From assembly GCF_039655875.1 (NCBI RefSeq), contig NZ_JBBYXK010000001.1, positions 186,001 to 250,000 on the forward strand: a DNA stretch of 64,000 nucleotides. The letters run 5' to 3'. Position 1 is the first letter of the stretch; each line of letters starts with the position of its first letter. This document shows positions 1-9,319 of this stretch, piece after piece. The position numbers and the translations under genes are program-made. The notes under the pieces are model-generated. The model was not told where the DNA came from and did no database searches. It worked only from the letters and a program-made list of their open reading frames with translations. This DNA comes from Emcibacter sp. SYSU 3D8 (GTDB lineage: Bacteria > Pseudomonadota > Alphaproteobacteria > SMXS01).

Positions 1-1
1 C

Positions 2-424
2 GCCTTTCTGCTGCAACAGGAAGTGCAAGAGGAACGCCGGCTGTCACGGGCGGCCCAGGAAACCCTGGCGATCATCGCCTACCATCAGCCCGTCACCCGC
101 GCCGAGATCGAGGATGTGCGCGGCGTGTCCGTCAGCAAGGGCACCATCGACCTGCTGATGGAAATCGGCTGGGTGCGGATCATGGGCAGGCGCCAGACAC
201 CGGGCAAGCCGGTGACCTATGGCGTGTCCAAGGCGTTTCTGGTCGAATTCGGACTGGAGTCGGCCAGGGATTTGCCGGGGATCGACGAACTCAAGGCCGC
301 CGGCCTGCTGGATGCCGAGCCGCCGGACGCCTTTCGCCTGCTGCCCGTCGACGGTGAGGAGGAAGACACCGAGGCCGACGTGCCGCTGCCGTTCGATGAT
401 CCGGTGGAAGCCGGCCGGCCCTGA
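2..424 (+). CDS. scpB: Segregation and condensation protein B (ScpB), C-terminal part
   Basis: The 5' end lies outside the window; frame 2 is open from the first base to the TGA. ScpB forms dimers that bind the kleisin ScpA in the SMC-ScpAB condensin, which organises and segregates the chromosome. The visible stretch has the second winged-helix signature (SRAAQETLAIIAYHQPVTRA, then EIEDVRGV and GWVRIMGRRQTPGKPVTYGVS). It ends in an acidic tail (EEEDTEADVPLPFDD), which is usual in alphaproteobacteria. Its place directly before tatA matches the common alphaproteobacterial order. Identification is firm; only the N-terminus is missing. Confidence 0.93.
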   Translation, partial: AFLLQQEVQEERRLSRAAQETLAIIAYHQPVTRAEIEDVRGVSVSKGTIDLLMEIGWVRIMGRRQTPGKPVTYGVSKAFLVEFGLESARDLPGIDELKAAGLLDAEPPDAFRLLPVDGEEEDTEADVPLPFDDPVEAGRP

Positions 425-514
425 AGGGTTCATCTTGTGCTGGCGTCCGTTCAGGCCTATTTGTCTGGCAATTGGCGCATGGACGCCGCCGTTTCTCAGC
501 AACCGGAGTAGAGC

Positions 515-757
515 GTGTTCAATCTGGGCTGGACAGAAATCCTCATCATCGTCGTGATCGTGGTCCTGCTTTTCGGGCGGGGCAAGATCTCGGGTGTCAT
601 GGGCGACGTGGCCAAGGGGATCAAGAGTTTCCGCAAGGGCATGGCCGAGGACGACGATCCGCCGCCGGCCGCCGATGCGCAGGGCACCCGTCAGCTTGAC
701 CAGGACGCCTCGCTGACCGACGTGACGCCGCGCAAGGACGACGCGGCCAAAACTTGA
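515..757 (+). CDS. tatA: Twin-arginine translocase subunit TatA
   Basis: An 80-residue protein starting at GTG 515, six bases after a GGAG Shine-Dalgarno at 505-508. It has one N-terminal membrane helix ([18 protein letters not shown]), the FGRGKI hinge, an amphipathic helix ([16 protein letters not shown]) and a charged tail, the TatA layout. TatA oligomerises in the inner membrane to form the conduit for folded proteins with twin-arginine signals. It is the first of three tat genes; tatB begins 20 bases later. The FGRGKI hinge and short length favour TatA over TatB. Confidence 0.95.
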   Translation: MFNLGWTEILIIVVIVVLLFGRGKISGVMGDVAKGIKSFRKGMAEDDDPPPAADAQGTRQLDQDASLTDVTPRKDDAAKT

Positions 758-777
758 ACCAGCCGCAAGCGTAATCC

Positions 778-1245
778 ATGTTTGACGTCGGCCTTCCCGA
801 ACTTCTGGTGATTGTGATCGTCGCGCTGGTGATCGTGGGGCCGAAGGATTTGCCGCGCGTGGTGCGCGGCTTCGCCCGGACCATCGCCCGGATGCGGCGC
901 ATGGTCGACGAGTTCATGGGGACGGTGAACGATTACGTCCGTGAATCCGAGCTTCAGGAATTGCGCGACGCGGTCGAAAAGACGCGCCGCGCCATGAAGG
1001 GGCAGGGCAATTTCGACGATCTGCTTGATCCCGTGGGCACGAACAAGCCCGTGGTCGTCAATGATCCCAAGGTGGCACCCGAAACGCCGGAGCTGGCCGC
1101 GCCCGACACGGCGGCAGATGCCGCGCCCGCGCCGGTTCCTGCCAGTCCCGGGATTCCCGGCTCCGAGCGTCCAGGCGATGCCTCCGGCACGGAAACCGCG
1201 TCATCCGAACCTGCGCCCAAACCCGAAGGGCAGGGAACGCCGTGA
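778..1245 (+). CDS. tatB: Twin-arginine translocase subunit TatB
   Basis: A 155-residue protein starting at ATG 778. The N-terminus MFDVGLPELLVIVIVALVIV is a typical TatB membrane helix with the conserved Glu. GPKDLPRVVRG and an amphipathic helix follow. The C-terminal half is long, low in complexity and rich in Pro/Ala. TatB forms the substrate-receptor complex with TatC. Its stop overlaps the GTG start of tatC by four bases (GTGA), so the two are probably translationally coupled. Confidence 0.95.
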   Translation: MFDVGLPELLVIVIVALVIVGPKDLPRVVRGFARTIARMRRMVDEFMGTVNDYVRESELQELRDAVEKTRRAMKGQGNFDDLLDPVGTNKPVVVNDPKVAPETPELAAPDTAADAAPAPVPASPGIPGSERPGDASGTETASSEPAPKPEGQGTP

Positions 1246-2042
1246 CCGAGGAAACAGGCATCGGCGAAGAGGACGAGCTGGAGGGGTCGCGGGCGCCGCT
1301 CATCGAGCACCTGATCGAGCTACGCAAGCGCCTGATCTATTCGGTGATCGGATTCGTGGTGGTGTTCGGCATCTGCCTGTATTTCGCCATGGACATCTAT
1401 GAGTTCCTCGTGCGGCCGCTGTCGGACGCCTTGCATGACCAGCCGGGCCGGAGGCTGATCTATACCGGCCTGACGGAGGCGATGCTGGTTCAGATCAAGG
1501 TGGCGTTCTTCGCGGCCATCATGTTGTCGTTCCCGCTTGTCGCCATCCAGGTATGGGCGTTCGTCGCGCCCGGCCTCTACAAGAATGAACGCCGCGCCTT
1601 CCTGCCATTCCTGGCCGCCACGCCGGTCCTGTTCGCGGTGGGTGCGGCCATGGCCTATTACGTCGTGTTTCCCTTGGCCTGGAGCTTTTTCCTCAGCTTC
1701 CAGACGCCGGGCGCCGAAGCCGGCGGATTGCCGATCGAGTTCGAGGGCAAGGTCAACGAGTACCTGGACCTGTCGATGAAGCTGATCTTCTCGTTCGGCG
1801 TCATGTTCCTGATGCCGGTGGCGCTGACCCTGTTGGGCCATGTCGGCATCATCAATTCGGCCTGGCTGCGGGACAAACGCAAATATGCCATCATCCTGAT
1901 CTTTGTCGTTGCCTCCATTCTGACCCCGCCCGACATTTTCAGCCAATGCTCGCTGGCGCTGCCGGTCTGCCTTCTCTACGAGGCATCGATCTTCATGGTG
2001 CGTCTGGCGGAGAAGAAGCGGGCGGCAGCCGCCCAAATTTAG
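1242..2042 (+). CDS. tatC: Sec-independent translocase protein TatC
   Basis: A 266-residue polytopic inner-membrane protein starting at GTG 1242, inside the tatB stop. An acidic N-terminus leads to the family motif APLIEHLIELRKRLIYS, followed by about six hydrophobic helices and signature blocks such as ALTLLGHVGIINSAWLRDKRKYA and FVVASILTPPDIFSQ. TatC recognises the twin-arginine signal. Length and motifs are those of a complete TatC. A plausible client in this window is the TAXI binding protein at 50106-51143. Confidence 0.97.
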   Translation: MTEETGIGEEDELEGSRAPLIEHLIELRKRLIYSVIGFVVVFGICLYFAMDIYEFLVRPLSDALHDQPGRRLIYTGLTEAMLVQIKVAFFAAIMLSFPLVAIQVWAFVAPGLYKNERRAFLPFLAATPVLFAVGAAMAYYVVFPLAWSFFLSFQTPGAEAGGLPIEFEGKVNEYLDLSMKLIFSFGVMFLMPVALTLLGHVGIINSAWLRDKRKYAIILIFVVASILTPPDIFSQCSLALPVCLLYEASIFMVRLAEKKRAAAAQI

Positions 2043-2055
2043 CCCGGCCCGTGGC

Positions 2056-2084
2056 TGGACTGAGCGCAGCCTCCCGGCTATACA
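2056..2084 (+). promoter_or_regulatory. Candidate sigma-70 promoter upstream of serS
   Basis: TGGACT (2056-2061) and TATACA (2079-2084) are separated by 17 bases and lie about 30 bases before the serS start. The -10 element is good and the -35 is fair (4 of 6). It would give serS its own transcript within the tat-serS-surE series. Read by eye only. Confidence 0.4.
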
Positions 2085-2114
2085 GGCTGTCCACCGCCAA
2101 GCGGAATTGCCTTC

Positions 2115-3389
2115 ATGCTCGACATTAAATGGATCCGAGAGAACCCTGATATCCTCGACAAGGGCCTCGCACGGCGTGGCCGTCAGCCCATGTCGGCCCA
2201 GGTGGTCGCGCTCGACGCTTCGCTGCGTCAACTGAAGACCCGGTTGCAGGAGGCCCAGGCCGAACGCAATACCAAGTCGAAGGAAATCGGCATCGCCAAA
2301 TCGAAGGGCGAGGATGTCCAGGCGATCCTGGATGCGGTTGGCGCGCTGAAATCCGAGATTCAGGAAGGCGAGGAGCGCGAGCGCACCTTGCAGGCCGAAC
2401 TGGACGACGTGCTGGCGAGCATACCGAACCATCTCGACGACGACGTGCCGGACGGCCCCGATGAAGATGCCAACGTGGAACTGCGCCGCGTCGGCGAACC
2501 GCCCGCATTCGATTTCGAGCCCAGGGACCATGTGGCGCTGGGCGAAGGCATGGGATTGATGGATTTCGACGCTGCCGCGCGGATGTCCGGTTCACGCTTC
2601 GTGGTGCTGAAAGGGCAGCTTGCCAGGCTGGAGCGGGCGATCGGCGCCTTCATGCTGGATCTGCACACCACCGAATCCGGTTATACGGAGTGCGATACGC
2701 CGCTGATGGTCAGGACCGAAGCCGCCTATGGCACCGGCCAGTTGCCCAAGTCCGCCGAAGACATGTTCCATACGACCAACGATTTCTGGCTGATCTCGAC
2801 GTCGGAGATGACGCTGACCAATCTGGTCAGGGAGCAGATCATTGACGCTGCGGACCTGCCGATCCGCGTGACCGCGTTGTCGCCCTGCTTCCGGTCGGAG
2901 GCCGGGGCGGCCGGCAAGGATACCCGCGGCATGATCCGTCAGCACCAGTTCAAGAAAGTCGAGTTGGTCAGCATCACCAGGCCCGAGGAGTCCGAGGCCG
3001 AGCACCAGCGATTGACCGCCTGCGCCGAGGAAGTTCTGAAACGGCTGGGTCTGGCCTACCGCGTCATGATCCTGTGCTCGGGCGATACGGGCGCGGGTGC
3101 GCGCAAAACCTATGATCTGGAAGTGTGGTTGCCGGGGCAGGGCCGCTATCGGGAAATCTCGTCCTGCTCCAACACCGGCGAATACCAGGCCCGGCGCATG
3201 AAGACGCGCTTCCGCGAGGAAGGCGACAAGCATACCCGCTTCGTCCACACGCTCAATGGATCGGGGCTCGCGGTGGGCCGGACATTGATCGCCGTCCTGG
3301 AGAACTACCAGCGCGCCGACGGCAGCGTTGCAATACCGGAGGCGCTCAAGCCCTATATGGGCGGGCTCGAGGCGATCGGTGGACGCTGA
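2115..3389 (+). CDS. serS: Serine-tRNA ligase
   Basis: A 424-residue class II aminoacyl-tRNA synthetase that charges tRNA-Ser with serine. The N-terminal coiled-coil arm (about residues 25-105) contacts the long variable arm of the tRNA. The catalytic core has motif 2 ([20 protein letters not shown] then HQFKKVEL) and motif 3 ([16 protein letters not shown]). Length is normal. It is followed after one base by surE, so the two are probably cotranscribed. Confidence 0.98.
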   Translation: MLDIKWIRENPDILDKGLARRGRQPMSAQVVALDASLRQLKTRLQEAQAERNTKSKEIGIAKSKGEDVQAILDAVGALKSEIQEGEERERTLQAELDDVLASIPNHLDDDVPDGPDEDANVELRRVGEPPAFDFEPRDHVALGEGMGLMDFDAAARMSGSRFVVLKGQLARLERAIGAFMLDLHTTESGYTECDTPLMVRTEAAYGTGQLPKSAEDMFHTTNDFWLISTSEMTLTNLVREQIIDAADLPIRVTALSPCFRSEAGAAGKDTRGMIRQHQFKKVELVSITRPEESEAEHQRLTACAEEVLKRLGLAYRVMILCSGDTGAGARKTYDLEVWLPGQGRYREISSCSNTGEYQARRMKTRFREEGDKHTRFVHTLNGSGLAVGRTLIAVLENYQRADGSVAIPEALKPYMGGLEAIGGR

Positions 3390-3390
3390 G

Positions 3391-4212
3391 ATGACAATAT
3401 TCCCGTTGCCCGACGTCGACTTCGACCTCTCCCAGCACCGGATCCTTGTTACCAATGACGATGGTTACAGCGCGGACGGCATCGAGATCCTGGAGCGGAT
3501 CGCGCGCCGGCTGAGCGACGATGTCTGGGTCGTGGCCCCCGAATACGAGCAGAGCGGCACCGGCCATTCGCTGACCCTGACCCAGCCACTTCGGTTCAGG
3601 CAGATCGACGAGCGGCGCTTTGCCGTGCGCGGCACGCCGACGGACAGCGTGCTGCTTGGCGTGAACAGGATCATACCGGACAAAAGGCCGACGCTGGTGT
3701 TGTCCGGTGTAAACCGGGGCGCCAACATGGGCGAGGACGTGACCTATTCGGGTACCGTCGCCGCCGCCATGGAAGGCACCTTGCTGGGTATCCCGTCGAT
3801 CGCGCTCAGCCAGTCGGTCTATCCGGGCGCCACCGAAATGGACTGGCAAGGTACCGAGGACGCCATGGAGCGGGTCATCCGCTGGCTGGCCTCGGTCGGC
3901 TGGGCGCCGGAAATCCTGATGAACGTCAATTTCCCGGATGCACGCCGCGGCGCCGTGACCGAAATGGAGATTACCGTTCAGGGCCAGCGCGACCCAGCCG
4001 ACATCCAGTTCGACGAGCGGGTGGATACGAGGGGCGAGACCTATTACTGGATCGGCTATCGCCGTTCCCGGGAGCATCTGATCGACGGGACCGACATCAA
4101 GGCGGTTCGCAGCGGCAGGGTGGCGGTGACGCCGCTGCATCTCGATCTTACCCATGAGGCGGCACGCCAGCGCCTGACTCGGGCCGCGGAGGAGGCCGCA
4201 GGCGGTGTATGA
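3391..4212 (+). CDS. surE: 5'/3'-nucleotidase SurE
   Basis: A 273-residue protein from ATG 3391, one base after the serS stop. SurE is a metal-dependent nucleoside monophosphatase, linked to stationary-phase survival. The signature metal site ILVTNDDGYSADGIEIL is near residue 16, and GVNRGANMGEDVTYSGTVAAAMEG contains the conserved Asn and substrate loop (split here only by description; both halves are visible). An upstream in-frame ATG at 3328 lies inside serS and would add 21 unconserved residues, so I rejected it. It overlaps pcm by eight bases, the classical surE-pcm pair. Confidence 0.96.
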   Translation: MTIFPLPDVDFDLSQHRILVTNDDGYSADGIEILERIARRLSDDVWVVAPEYEQSGTGHSLTLTQPLRFRQIDERRFAVRGTPTDSVLLGVNRIIPDKRPTLVLSGVNRGANMGEDVTYSGTVAAAMEGTLLGIPSIALSQSVYPGATEMDWQGTEDAMERVIRWLASVGWAPEILMNVNFPDARRGAVTEMEITVQGQRDPADIQFDERVDTRGETYYWIGYRRSREHLIDGTDIKAVRSGRVAVTPLHLDLTHEAARQRLTRAAEEAAGGV

Positions 4213-4837
4213 TCCTTCGAAGAAGATCCGGCTGTTGATGGAACTCCGGCGCGCCGGCATCAACGATACGGCGGTCCTGTCGGCAGTGGAGAGCGTACCG
4301 CGCGACATGTTCGTGCCCGACGCCTTTCGCGACCGCGCCTATGAGGACACGGCGCTGCCGATCGCCTGCGGACAGACCATATCGCAGCCCTATGTGGTGG
4401 CGTTCATGACGGCGGCGCTTGAATTGCAGCGACGCATGCTGGTGCTGGAGATCGGTACGGGATCCGGGTACCAGACCGCCGTGCTCTCGCCCCTAGTGCG
4501 CCGGGTTTATACCATCGAGCGTCAGCGCGACCTGCTCAAGGAAGCCTCCGCGCGTTTCAAGGAACTGAAGCTCACCAATGTGGTGACCAGGTTCGGCGAC
4601 GGGTTCAAGGGATGGCCGGAAGTCGCGCCTTTCGACCGCATCATCGGCACCGCGGCAGCGCCGGTCGTGCCCATGAACCTGGTCAAGCAGCTCACCGAAG
4701 GCGGCATGATGATCATCCCGATCGGTCTGACCGGCAATCAGACCATCACCAGGGTGATCCGCCGCGGCGACTCCTTCGAGGCCTCGCCATTGATGCCGGT
4801 TCGCTTCGTGCCCATGCTGGACGGCACCGAAGGATAA
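4205..4837 (+). CDS. pcm: Protein-L-isoaspartate O-methyltransferase
   Basis: A 210-residue SAM-dependent methyltransferase starting at GTG 4205 inside the end of surE. It methylates isoaspartyl residues in aged proteins and so starts their repair. Diagnostic blocks are ETIS-type substrate loop CGQTISQPYVVAFMT, SAM-binding motif I VLEIGTGSGYQTAVLS, and FDRIIGTAAAPVVP. Its place after surE and before an NlpD-type lipoprotein matches the surE-pcm-nlpD order seen across proteobacteria. Confidence 0.96.
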   Translation: MYDPSKKIRLLMELRRAGINDTAVLSAVESVPRDMFVPDAFRDRAYEDTALPIACGQTISQPYVVAFMTAALELQRRMLVLEIGTGSGYQTAVLSPLVRRVYTIERQRDLLKEASARFKELKLTNVVTRFGDGFKGWPEVAPFDRIIGTAAAPVVPMNLVKQLTEGGMMIIPIGLTGNQTITRVIRRGDSFEASPLMPVRFVPMLDGTEG

Positions 4838-4902
4838 CGCGCGGGACGATTCCGGCATGGCGGCGATTGATGCCGGGCCTCTTAGTTTCTAAGATCAGTG
4901 CC

Positions 4903-6018
4903 ATGCGATTGAATTTCAGAAGGATTTGCGGAATCGTCGCGGCCATGTCCCTGGCCGCCCTCGCGGCGTGCGAAAGCCGCGACATCGAATACCGCTACGT
5001 ACCGCCCGAGGTGCAGGCGCGGGGGCCAAACGCGCCGTTCCCTGTGCCCGAGCCTGCGGACAAGCCTGACGCTGCCTACCCGATCGACGTGCCCCCGCCG
5101 GTCAAGGCGGCTGTCGGCGTCACCACGCTGGACGATGTACCGGGCGGCGGAACGGCAGCGCCGCCACCGAAGCGCCCGTCCTATGGCGGCAACTCCTACG
5201 CGCCGTCCAAAGCGGCAAAGCCGGTGTCACCGGCACCGTCGGCTCCCGGCGGCGTGCTGGTCGGCAGGACCGTGACCGTGCAGCAGGGTGACACGGTCTA
5301 TGCCATTGCGCGGCGCCACGGCGTCAATGCCCGTGAAATCATTGAACTCAATGGACTGCAGCCGCCGTTCACGCTGAAGATCGGGCAGAAACTGAAAATC
5401 CCGGGCGGTGACCACCATTCGGTGGTTCCCGGCGACACGCTCTACAACATTTCGCGGCGCTATTCCGTCGACATTCCAAGCCTGATGGCCGCCAACGGCA
5501 TCGATGAGTCCCGCGGCATCGTCATAGGCCAGATTTTGGTCATTCCGGCCCGTTCCGGCGACACTCTCGAACCTGCCACGTCGGTCGCCGATGTCCTGCC
5601 GGCCGCCGCCAGCGGCGCTGCCGGCGGCAGTGCATTGGCCGGAGGCTTTATCTGGCCCGTCCGGGGCAAGGTGATTTCCACCTTCGGCGACAAGAAAGGC
5701 GGCATGCGCAACGACGGCATCAACATTCTCGTCTCACGCGGCACCGAGGTGCTTGCCGCCGCACCGGGCACGGTCGCCTATGCGGGGAACGAATTGAGGG
5801 GTTTTGGCAACCTGATCCTGCTGCGCCACGACCGGGGCTGGGTGTCGGCCTATGCTCACAATGACGATATCCTGGTCAGGCAGGGACAGGCGGTCAACCG
5901 GGGCGCGGTGATCGCCCGGGCCGGCGCAAGCGGCCTGGTGAGCAAGCCGCAGCTGCATTTCGAGTTGCGCCAGGGCGCCAAAGCGGTCAATCCCGCGCAA
6001 TTTCTGCCGCCGGTCTGA
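4903..6018 (+). CDS. nlpD: NlpD-type lipoprotein with LysM repeats and degenerate M23 (LytM) domain
   Basis: A 371-residue lipoprotein. ATG 4903 is chosen because it places an Arg-rich n-region and a lipobox (LAALAAC, cleavage before Cys) at the N-terminus. Two LysM modules follow (VQQGDTVYAIARRHGVN and VVPGDTLYNISRRYSVD), then a C-terminal LytM domain ending in LHFELRQGAKAVNPAQFLP. At the first zinc site the usual H-x-G-x-D reads NDGIN, so two ligands are missing. This is expected for NlpD, which activates a cell-wall amidase during division rather than cutting peptidoglycan itself. Context (surE-pcm-nlpD) supports the name. Confidence 0.9.
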   Translation: MRLNFRRICGIVAAMSLAALAACESRDIEYRYVPPEVQARGPNAPFPVPEPADKPDAAYPIDVPPPVKAAVGVTTLDDVPGGGTAAPPPKRPSYGGNSYAPSKAAKPVSPAPSAPGGVLVGRTVTVQQGDTVYAIARRHGVNAREIIELNGLQPPFTLKIGQKLKIPGGDHHSVVPGDTLYNISRRYSVDIPSLMAANGIDESRGIVIGQILVIPARSGDTLEPATSVADVLPAAASGAAGGSALAGGFIWPVRGKVISTFGDKKGGMRNDGINILVSRGTEVLAAAPGTVAYAGNELRGFGNLILLRHDRGWVSAYAHNDDILVRQGQAVNRGAVIARAGASGLVSKPQLHFELRQGAKAVNPAQFLPPV

Positions 6019-6152
6019 CACGCGCCGCCTGTGTCCGGCCTTGTGAAGAGGCCGCAGGTTTCCATGGCGGCTAGCCGATCGTTCCGGATACAGTGGCGGC
6101 GGCTTCAAGCACGCGGCACCAAGCGTGCGCCATGACGAACCGGGGAGGTTCG

Positions 6153-6503
6153 ATGATCGACATGACTGCGCCGCAAGTGCACCCGGTTCGGCCGCCGCGA
6201 ATCTTCGCCTTCATACTCCTGCTGCTGGGCGCCTGCCTCTTGGTCGGCGGGGGACTGCTCGCGCTGCTTGACGGCTCGCCCTATTACGTGATTGCCGGGC
6301 TTGCCTTGCTTGTGTCGGCCATCCTGCTGTGGCGCGGGCGGCGCGCCGGCGCGTGGCTCTATCTGCTGATGCTGATTGGCACATGGGGCTGGGCGCTTTG
6401 GGAAGTCGGACTGGATGGCTGGCAACTGATGCCCCGTGTGTTGCTGTGGACGATACTCGGCCTGTGGCTGCTGACGCCATGGGTGCGGCACCGACTGACC
6501 TGA
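6153..6503 (+). CDS. Membrane-anchor domain of a split PQQ glucose dehydrogenase
   Basis: A 116-residue protein from ATG 6153, four bases after a strong GGGGAGG. Four hydrophobic helices are visible (roughly residues 15-37, 45-61, 66-86, 91-111). The sequence resembles the N-terminal membrane domain of GCD-type glucose dehydrogenase, for example GSPYYVIAGLALLVSAILLW, LYLLMLIGTWGWALWEVG and the closing LTPWVRHRL. Family enzymes have five helices fused to the periplasmic propeller. Here translation stops after helix four, and the TGA overlaps the ATG of the propeller gene (TGATG, 6501-6505). I infer that the two products work together. Confidence 0.75.
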   Translation: MIDMTAPQVHPVRPPRIFAFILLLLGACLLVGGGLLALLDGSPYYVIAGLALLVSAILLWRGRRAGAWLYLLMLIGTWGWALWEVGLDGWQLMPRVLLWTILGLWLLTPWVRHRLT

Positions 6504-8446
6504 TGGGAACCGGACCGATGCGCGTCATTTCCTTCCTGGCTCTCGCCGTCACCGTGCCGGTACTGGCCATCTCTGCCTGGGCGGCCGATGGCGAGTGGCC
6601 TCATTACGGCAACGATCTTGGCGGCAGCCGATACTCTCCGCTGGACCAGATCACGCCGGCCAACATATCCCAGTTGAAACAGGCCTGGGTCTACCGCACC
6701 AATCCGGGGGAGACCCTGAAGTCTCACCTTCAGGTCACGCCGCTGATGGTCGGCGACAGCCTCTATGTCTGCACCGCCACCAATCAGGTGATCGCGCTCG
6801 ATGCCGAAACCGGTGCCGAGCGCTGGCGCTGGGAGCCGGCCGCGCCAAACGACCGTCGCCGCACCTGCAGGGGCGTCACCTACTACAAGGTGCCAGCCGG
6901 CTCTGGCGCATGCGCCGAGCGCATCTTCACCGCCACGGCCACTGCCCAGTTGGTCGCGCTCGACGCGCGCACTGGCAAGCCCTGCGCTGACTTTGGCGAC
7001 GGTGGCATGGTCGACCTGAAGACCGGTATGGGGCAGGTGAAGCCGAATTACTATTACGTCACCTCGGCGCCGGTCATCATACGCGGTCGCGTCGTGATGG
7101 GCGGTTGGGTCGCCGACAACCAGCATGTGGACGAGCCGCCTGGCGTGATCCGGGCCTATGACGCCGTGTCCGGCGCCTTCTCCTGGGCGTTCGATCCGGG
7201 ACGGCCCGAATATCACGGCGAGCCGCCGTCCGGAGAAACCTACACGCTGGGCACACCCAATTCCTGGGCGCCGATGAGTGCCGACGAGGCACTGGGGCTG
7301 GTCTATGCGCCAATGGGGAATGCCACGCCTGACTATTGGGGGGCGCACCGCACCCCTGAATCCGAGAAATTCACCAGCGCGGTGCTGGCGCTCGAGGCCG
7401 AGACCGGCGCGCTGCGCTGGCTCTACCGTACGGTCCATCACGATATCTGGGACTATGACCTGGCCTCCCAGCCGACACTGGTCGACCTGCAGATCGGCGG
7501 CCAGCCTGTACCGGCGCTGATCCAGCCGACCAAGCGGGGGCAGATCTTCGTGCTCGACCGCCGGACAGGGCGTCCGTTGAAGCCAGTGGAAGAACGCGAG
7601 GTGCCGCAGGACCCGGCGCCGGGCGAGTGGCTGTCGCCGACCCAGCCGTTCTCTACCGGCATGCCGGATTTTGCGGGACCCGAGCTGACCGAAAAGAGCA
7701 TGTGGGGGCTGACGCCCTTCGACCAGCTGTGGTGCCGGATCAAATTCCGCCAGGCGCGCTACGATGGCACGATGACTCCGCCGGGCATAAAGCCGACGAT
7801 CACCAATCCGGGTTATCTGGGGGGTATCGACTGGGGCGGGGTATCGGTCGACCCGGTACGCCAGATCATGATCGTCAACTGGAGCCGGATGCCCAACTAC
7901 ACCCAGCTCATCCCGCGCGAGGAAGCCGACCGGATGGGACTGCAGCCCGGCGCCGAGGGTCTGGTCCCCGGCATGCCGCAGGCGCAGGCGGGGACGCCAT
8001 TCGCGGCCCAAACCGGCGCGTTCCTGTCGCCCGTCGGCGTGCCTTGCGTCAATCCGCCCTATGCATCGCTGACGGCGGTGGATCTGGGCACCGGCAAGGT
8101 GATCTGGTCGGAGCCGTTCGGCGAGGCGAGGGACAATGGCCCGTGGGGCATTCCCTCCATGCTGCCGCTGACCATGGGCGTGCCGGCCATCGGCGGGTCG
8201 GTCAGCACGCGGAGCGGTCTGGTGTTCATCGCCGCCAGCACCGAGCGGTCGTTGCGCGCCGTCGACCAGAAGACCGGCGACGTTCTGTGGAAGGCGAGGC
8301 TGCCGGTCGGCGGCCATGCTACGCCGATGACCTACATCTCGCCGTCCAGCGGACGCCAATTCGTGGTGATCGCCGCCGGCGGACATATCGCGCTGGCCAG
8401 CCCGTTCGGCGACTACATCATCGCCTACGCGCTGCCCGGGAAGTAG
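6503..8446 (+). CDS. gcd: PQQ-dependent membrane-type glucose dehydrogenase, periplasmic propeller
   Basis: A 647-residue quinoprotein that would oxidise aldose sugars (glucose to gluconolactone) in the periplasm and pass electrons to ubiquinone. ATG 6503 overlaps the upstream stop; ATG 6518 is an alternative. The N-terminus has a signal-like helix (VISFLALAVTVPVLAISAWA) at the position of transmembrane helix 5 in fused enzymes. Propeller hallmarks include DGEWPHYGNDLGGSRYSPL, TVHHDIWDYDLASQPTL (catalytic Asp region), QPTKRGQIFVLDRR (PQQ-contacting Lys) and GGHATPMTYISPSSGRQFVV. Together with the upstream gene it makes about 763 residues, close to the fused E. coli enzyme (796). No PQQ biosynthesis gene is in the window. 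Confidence 0.88.
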   Translation: MGTGPMRVISFLALAVTVPVLAISAWAADGEWPHYGNDLGGSRYSPLDQITPANISQLKQAWVYRTNPGETLKSHLQVTPLMVGDSLYVCTATNQVIALDAETGAERWRWEPAAPNDRRRTCRGVTYYKVPAGSGACAERIFTATATAQLVALDARTGKPCADFGDGGMVDLKTGMGQVKPNYYYVTSAPVIIRGRVVMGGWVADNQHVDEPPGVIRAYDAVSGAFSWAFDPGRPEYHGEPPSGETYTLGTPNSWAPMSADEALGLVYAPMGNATPDYWGAHRTPESEKFTSAVLALEAETGALRWLYRTVHHDIWDYDLASQPTLVDLQIGGQPVPALIQPTKRGQIFVLDRRTGRPLKPVEEREVPQDPAPGEWLSPTQPFSTGMPDFAGPELTEKSMWGLTPFDQLWCRIKFRQARYDGTMTPPGIKPTITNPGYLGGIDWGGVSVDPVRQIMIVNWSRMPNYTQLIPREEADRMGLQPGAEGLVPGMPQAQAGTPFAAQTGAFLSPVGVPCVNPPYASLTAVDLGTGKVIWSEPFGEARDNGPWGIPSMLPLTMGVPAIGGSVSTRSGLVFIAASTERSLRAVDQKTGDVLWKARLPVGGHATPMTYISPSSGRQFVVIAAGGHIALASPFGDYIIAYALPGK

Positions 8447-8449
8447 GCC

Positions 8450-9319
8450 TCAGCCCAGCGTCCGGCCCATCCGTCCCGCCAGATCCTGGATGAACTGCCA
8501 GGCGACCCGGCCCGAGCGGGCGCCGCGCGTGACCGACCATTCCAGCGCGTCGGCGCGAATCTGCTCCTCGTCGCCGGTCAGGCCATAGCGCTCGCAATAG
8601 CCGGCAATCATCGCCAGGTAATCGTCCTGTGTGCAGGTGTGGAAGCCCAGCCACAGGCCGAACCGGTCGGACAGCGAGATTTTCTCCTCGACCGCCTCGG
8701 CCGGATTGATGGCCGTCGAGCGCTCGTTCTCGATCATGTCGCGGGGCATGAGGTGGCGGCGGTTCGACGTGGCGTAGAAAATCACGTTCTCCGGCCGGCC
8801 TTCCAGGCCGCCTTCCAGAACCGCCTTCAGCGACTTGTAGGTGGTATCGTCGTGATCGAACGACAGGTCGTCGCAGTACAGCACCGCCCGCCGGGTCTGA
8901 TCACGCAGGCCGTGGAGAAGCCGGGGCAGGGTGGGAATGTCCTCGCGGTTGATTTCCACCAGGGCAAGGGCGCCTGGATTGTCGGCGTTGATCTGGGCGT
9001 GGACTGCCTTGACCAGCGAACTCTTGCCCATGCCGCGCGCGCCCCACAGCAAGGCGTTGTTGGCGGGAAAGCCGCTGGCGAATCGCCTGGTGTTGTCGAG
9101 CAGGATGTCGCGTACCCGGTCGATGCCGCGCAGCAGATCGAAGTCCACACGGTTCACCGCAGGCACGGGTGTCAGCCGGTCCGGATCGGGATGCCAGATG
9201 AACGCGTCCGCCGCACTTAGCGACAGCGCCTCGATTGGTGGCGGCGATTGCCGCTCCAGCGCGTCGGCGATGCGCTGAAGCGCGGCAAGGAGTTCGCTGG
9301 AATTGCTTGTTTCGTTCAC
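8450..9319 (-). CDS. DUF815-family AAA+ ATPase
   Basis: A 289-residue cytoplasmic P-loop ATPase. Walker A is GARGMGKSS (residues 93-101) and Walker B is VLYCDDLSF (about 145-153). The closing WSVTRGARSGRVAWQFIQDL is typical of DUF815 proteins. The function of the family is unproven; members are single-domain AAA+ proteins, often near yajC/sec genes in alphaproteobacteria, as here. It is convergent with the glucose dehydrogenase gene (three bases apart) and divergent from yajC. Confidence 0.85.
   Translation of the reverse strand: MNETSNSSELLAALQRIADALERQSPPPIEALSLSAADAFIWHPDPDRLTPVPAVNRVDFDLLRGIDRVRDILLDNTRRFASGFPANNALLWGARGMGKSSLVKAVHAQINADNPGALALVEINREDIPTLPRLLHGLRDQTRRAVLYCDDLSFDHDDTTYKSLKAVLEGGLEGRPENVIFYATSNRRHLMPRDMIENERSTAINPAEAVEEKISLSDRFGLWLGFHTCTQDDYLAMIAGYCERYGLTGDEEQIRADALEWSVTRGARSGRVAWQFIQDLAGRMGRTLG

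Noticed and set aside
6359-8386. A 675-codon minus-strand open frame opposite the glucose dehydrogenase
   Set aside because: It is the shadow of a well-supported PQQ propeller, with composition typical of antisense GC-rich frames.
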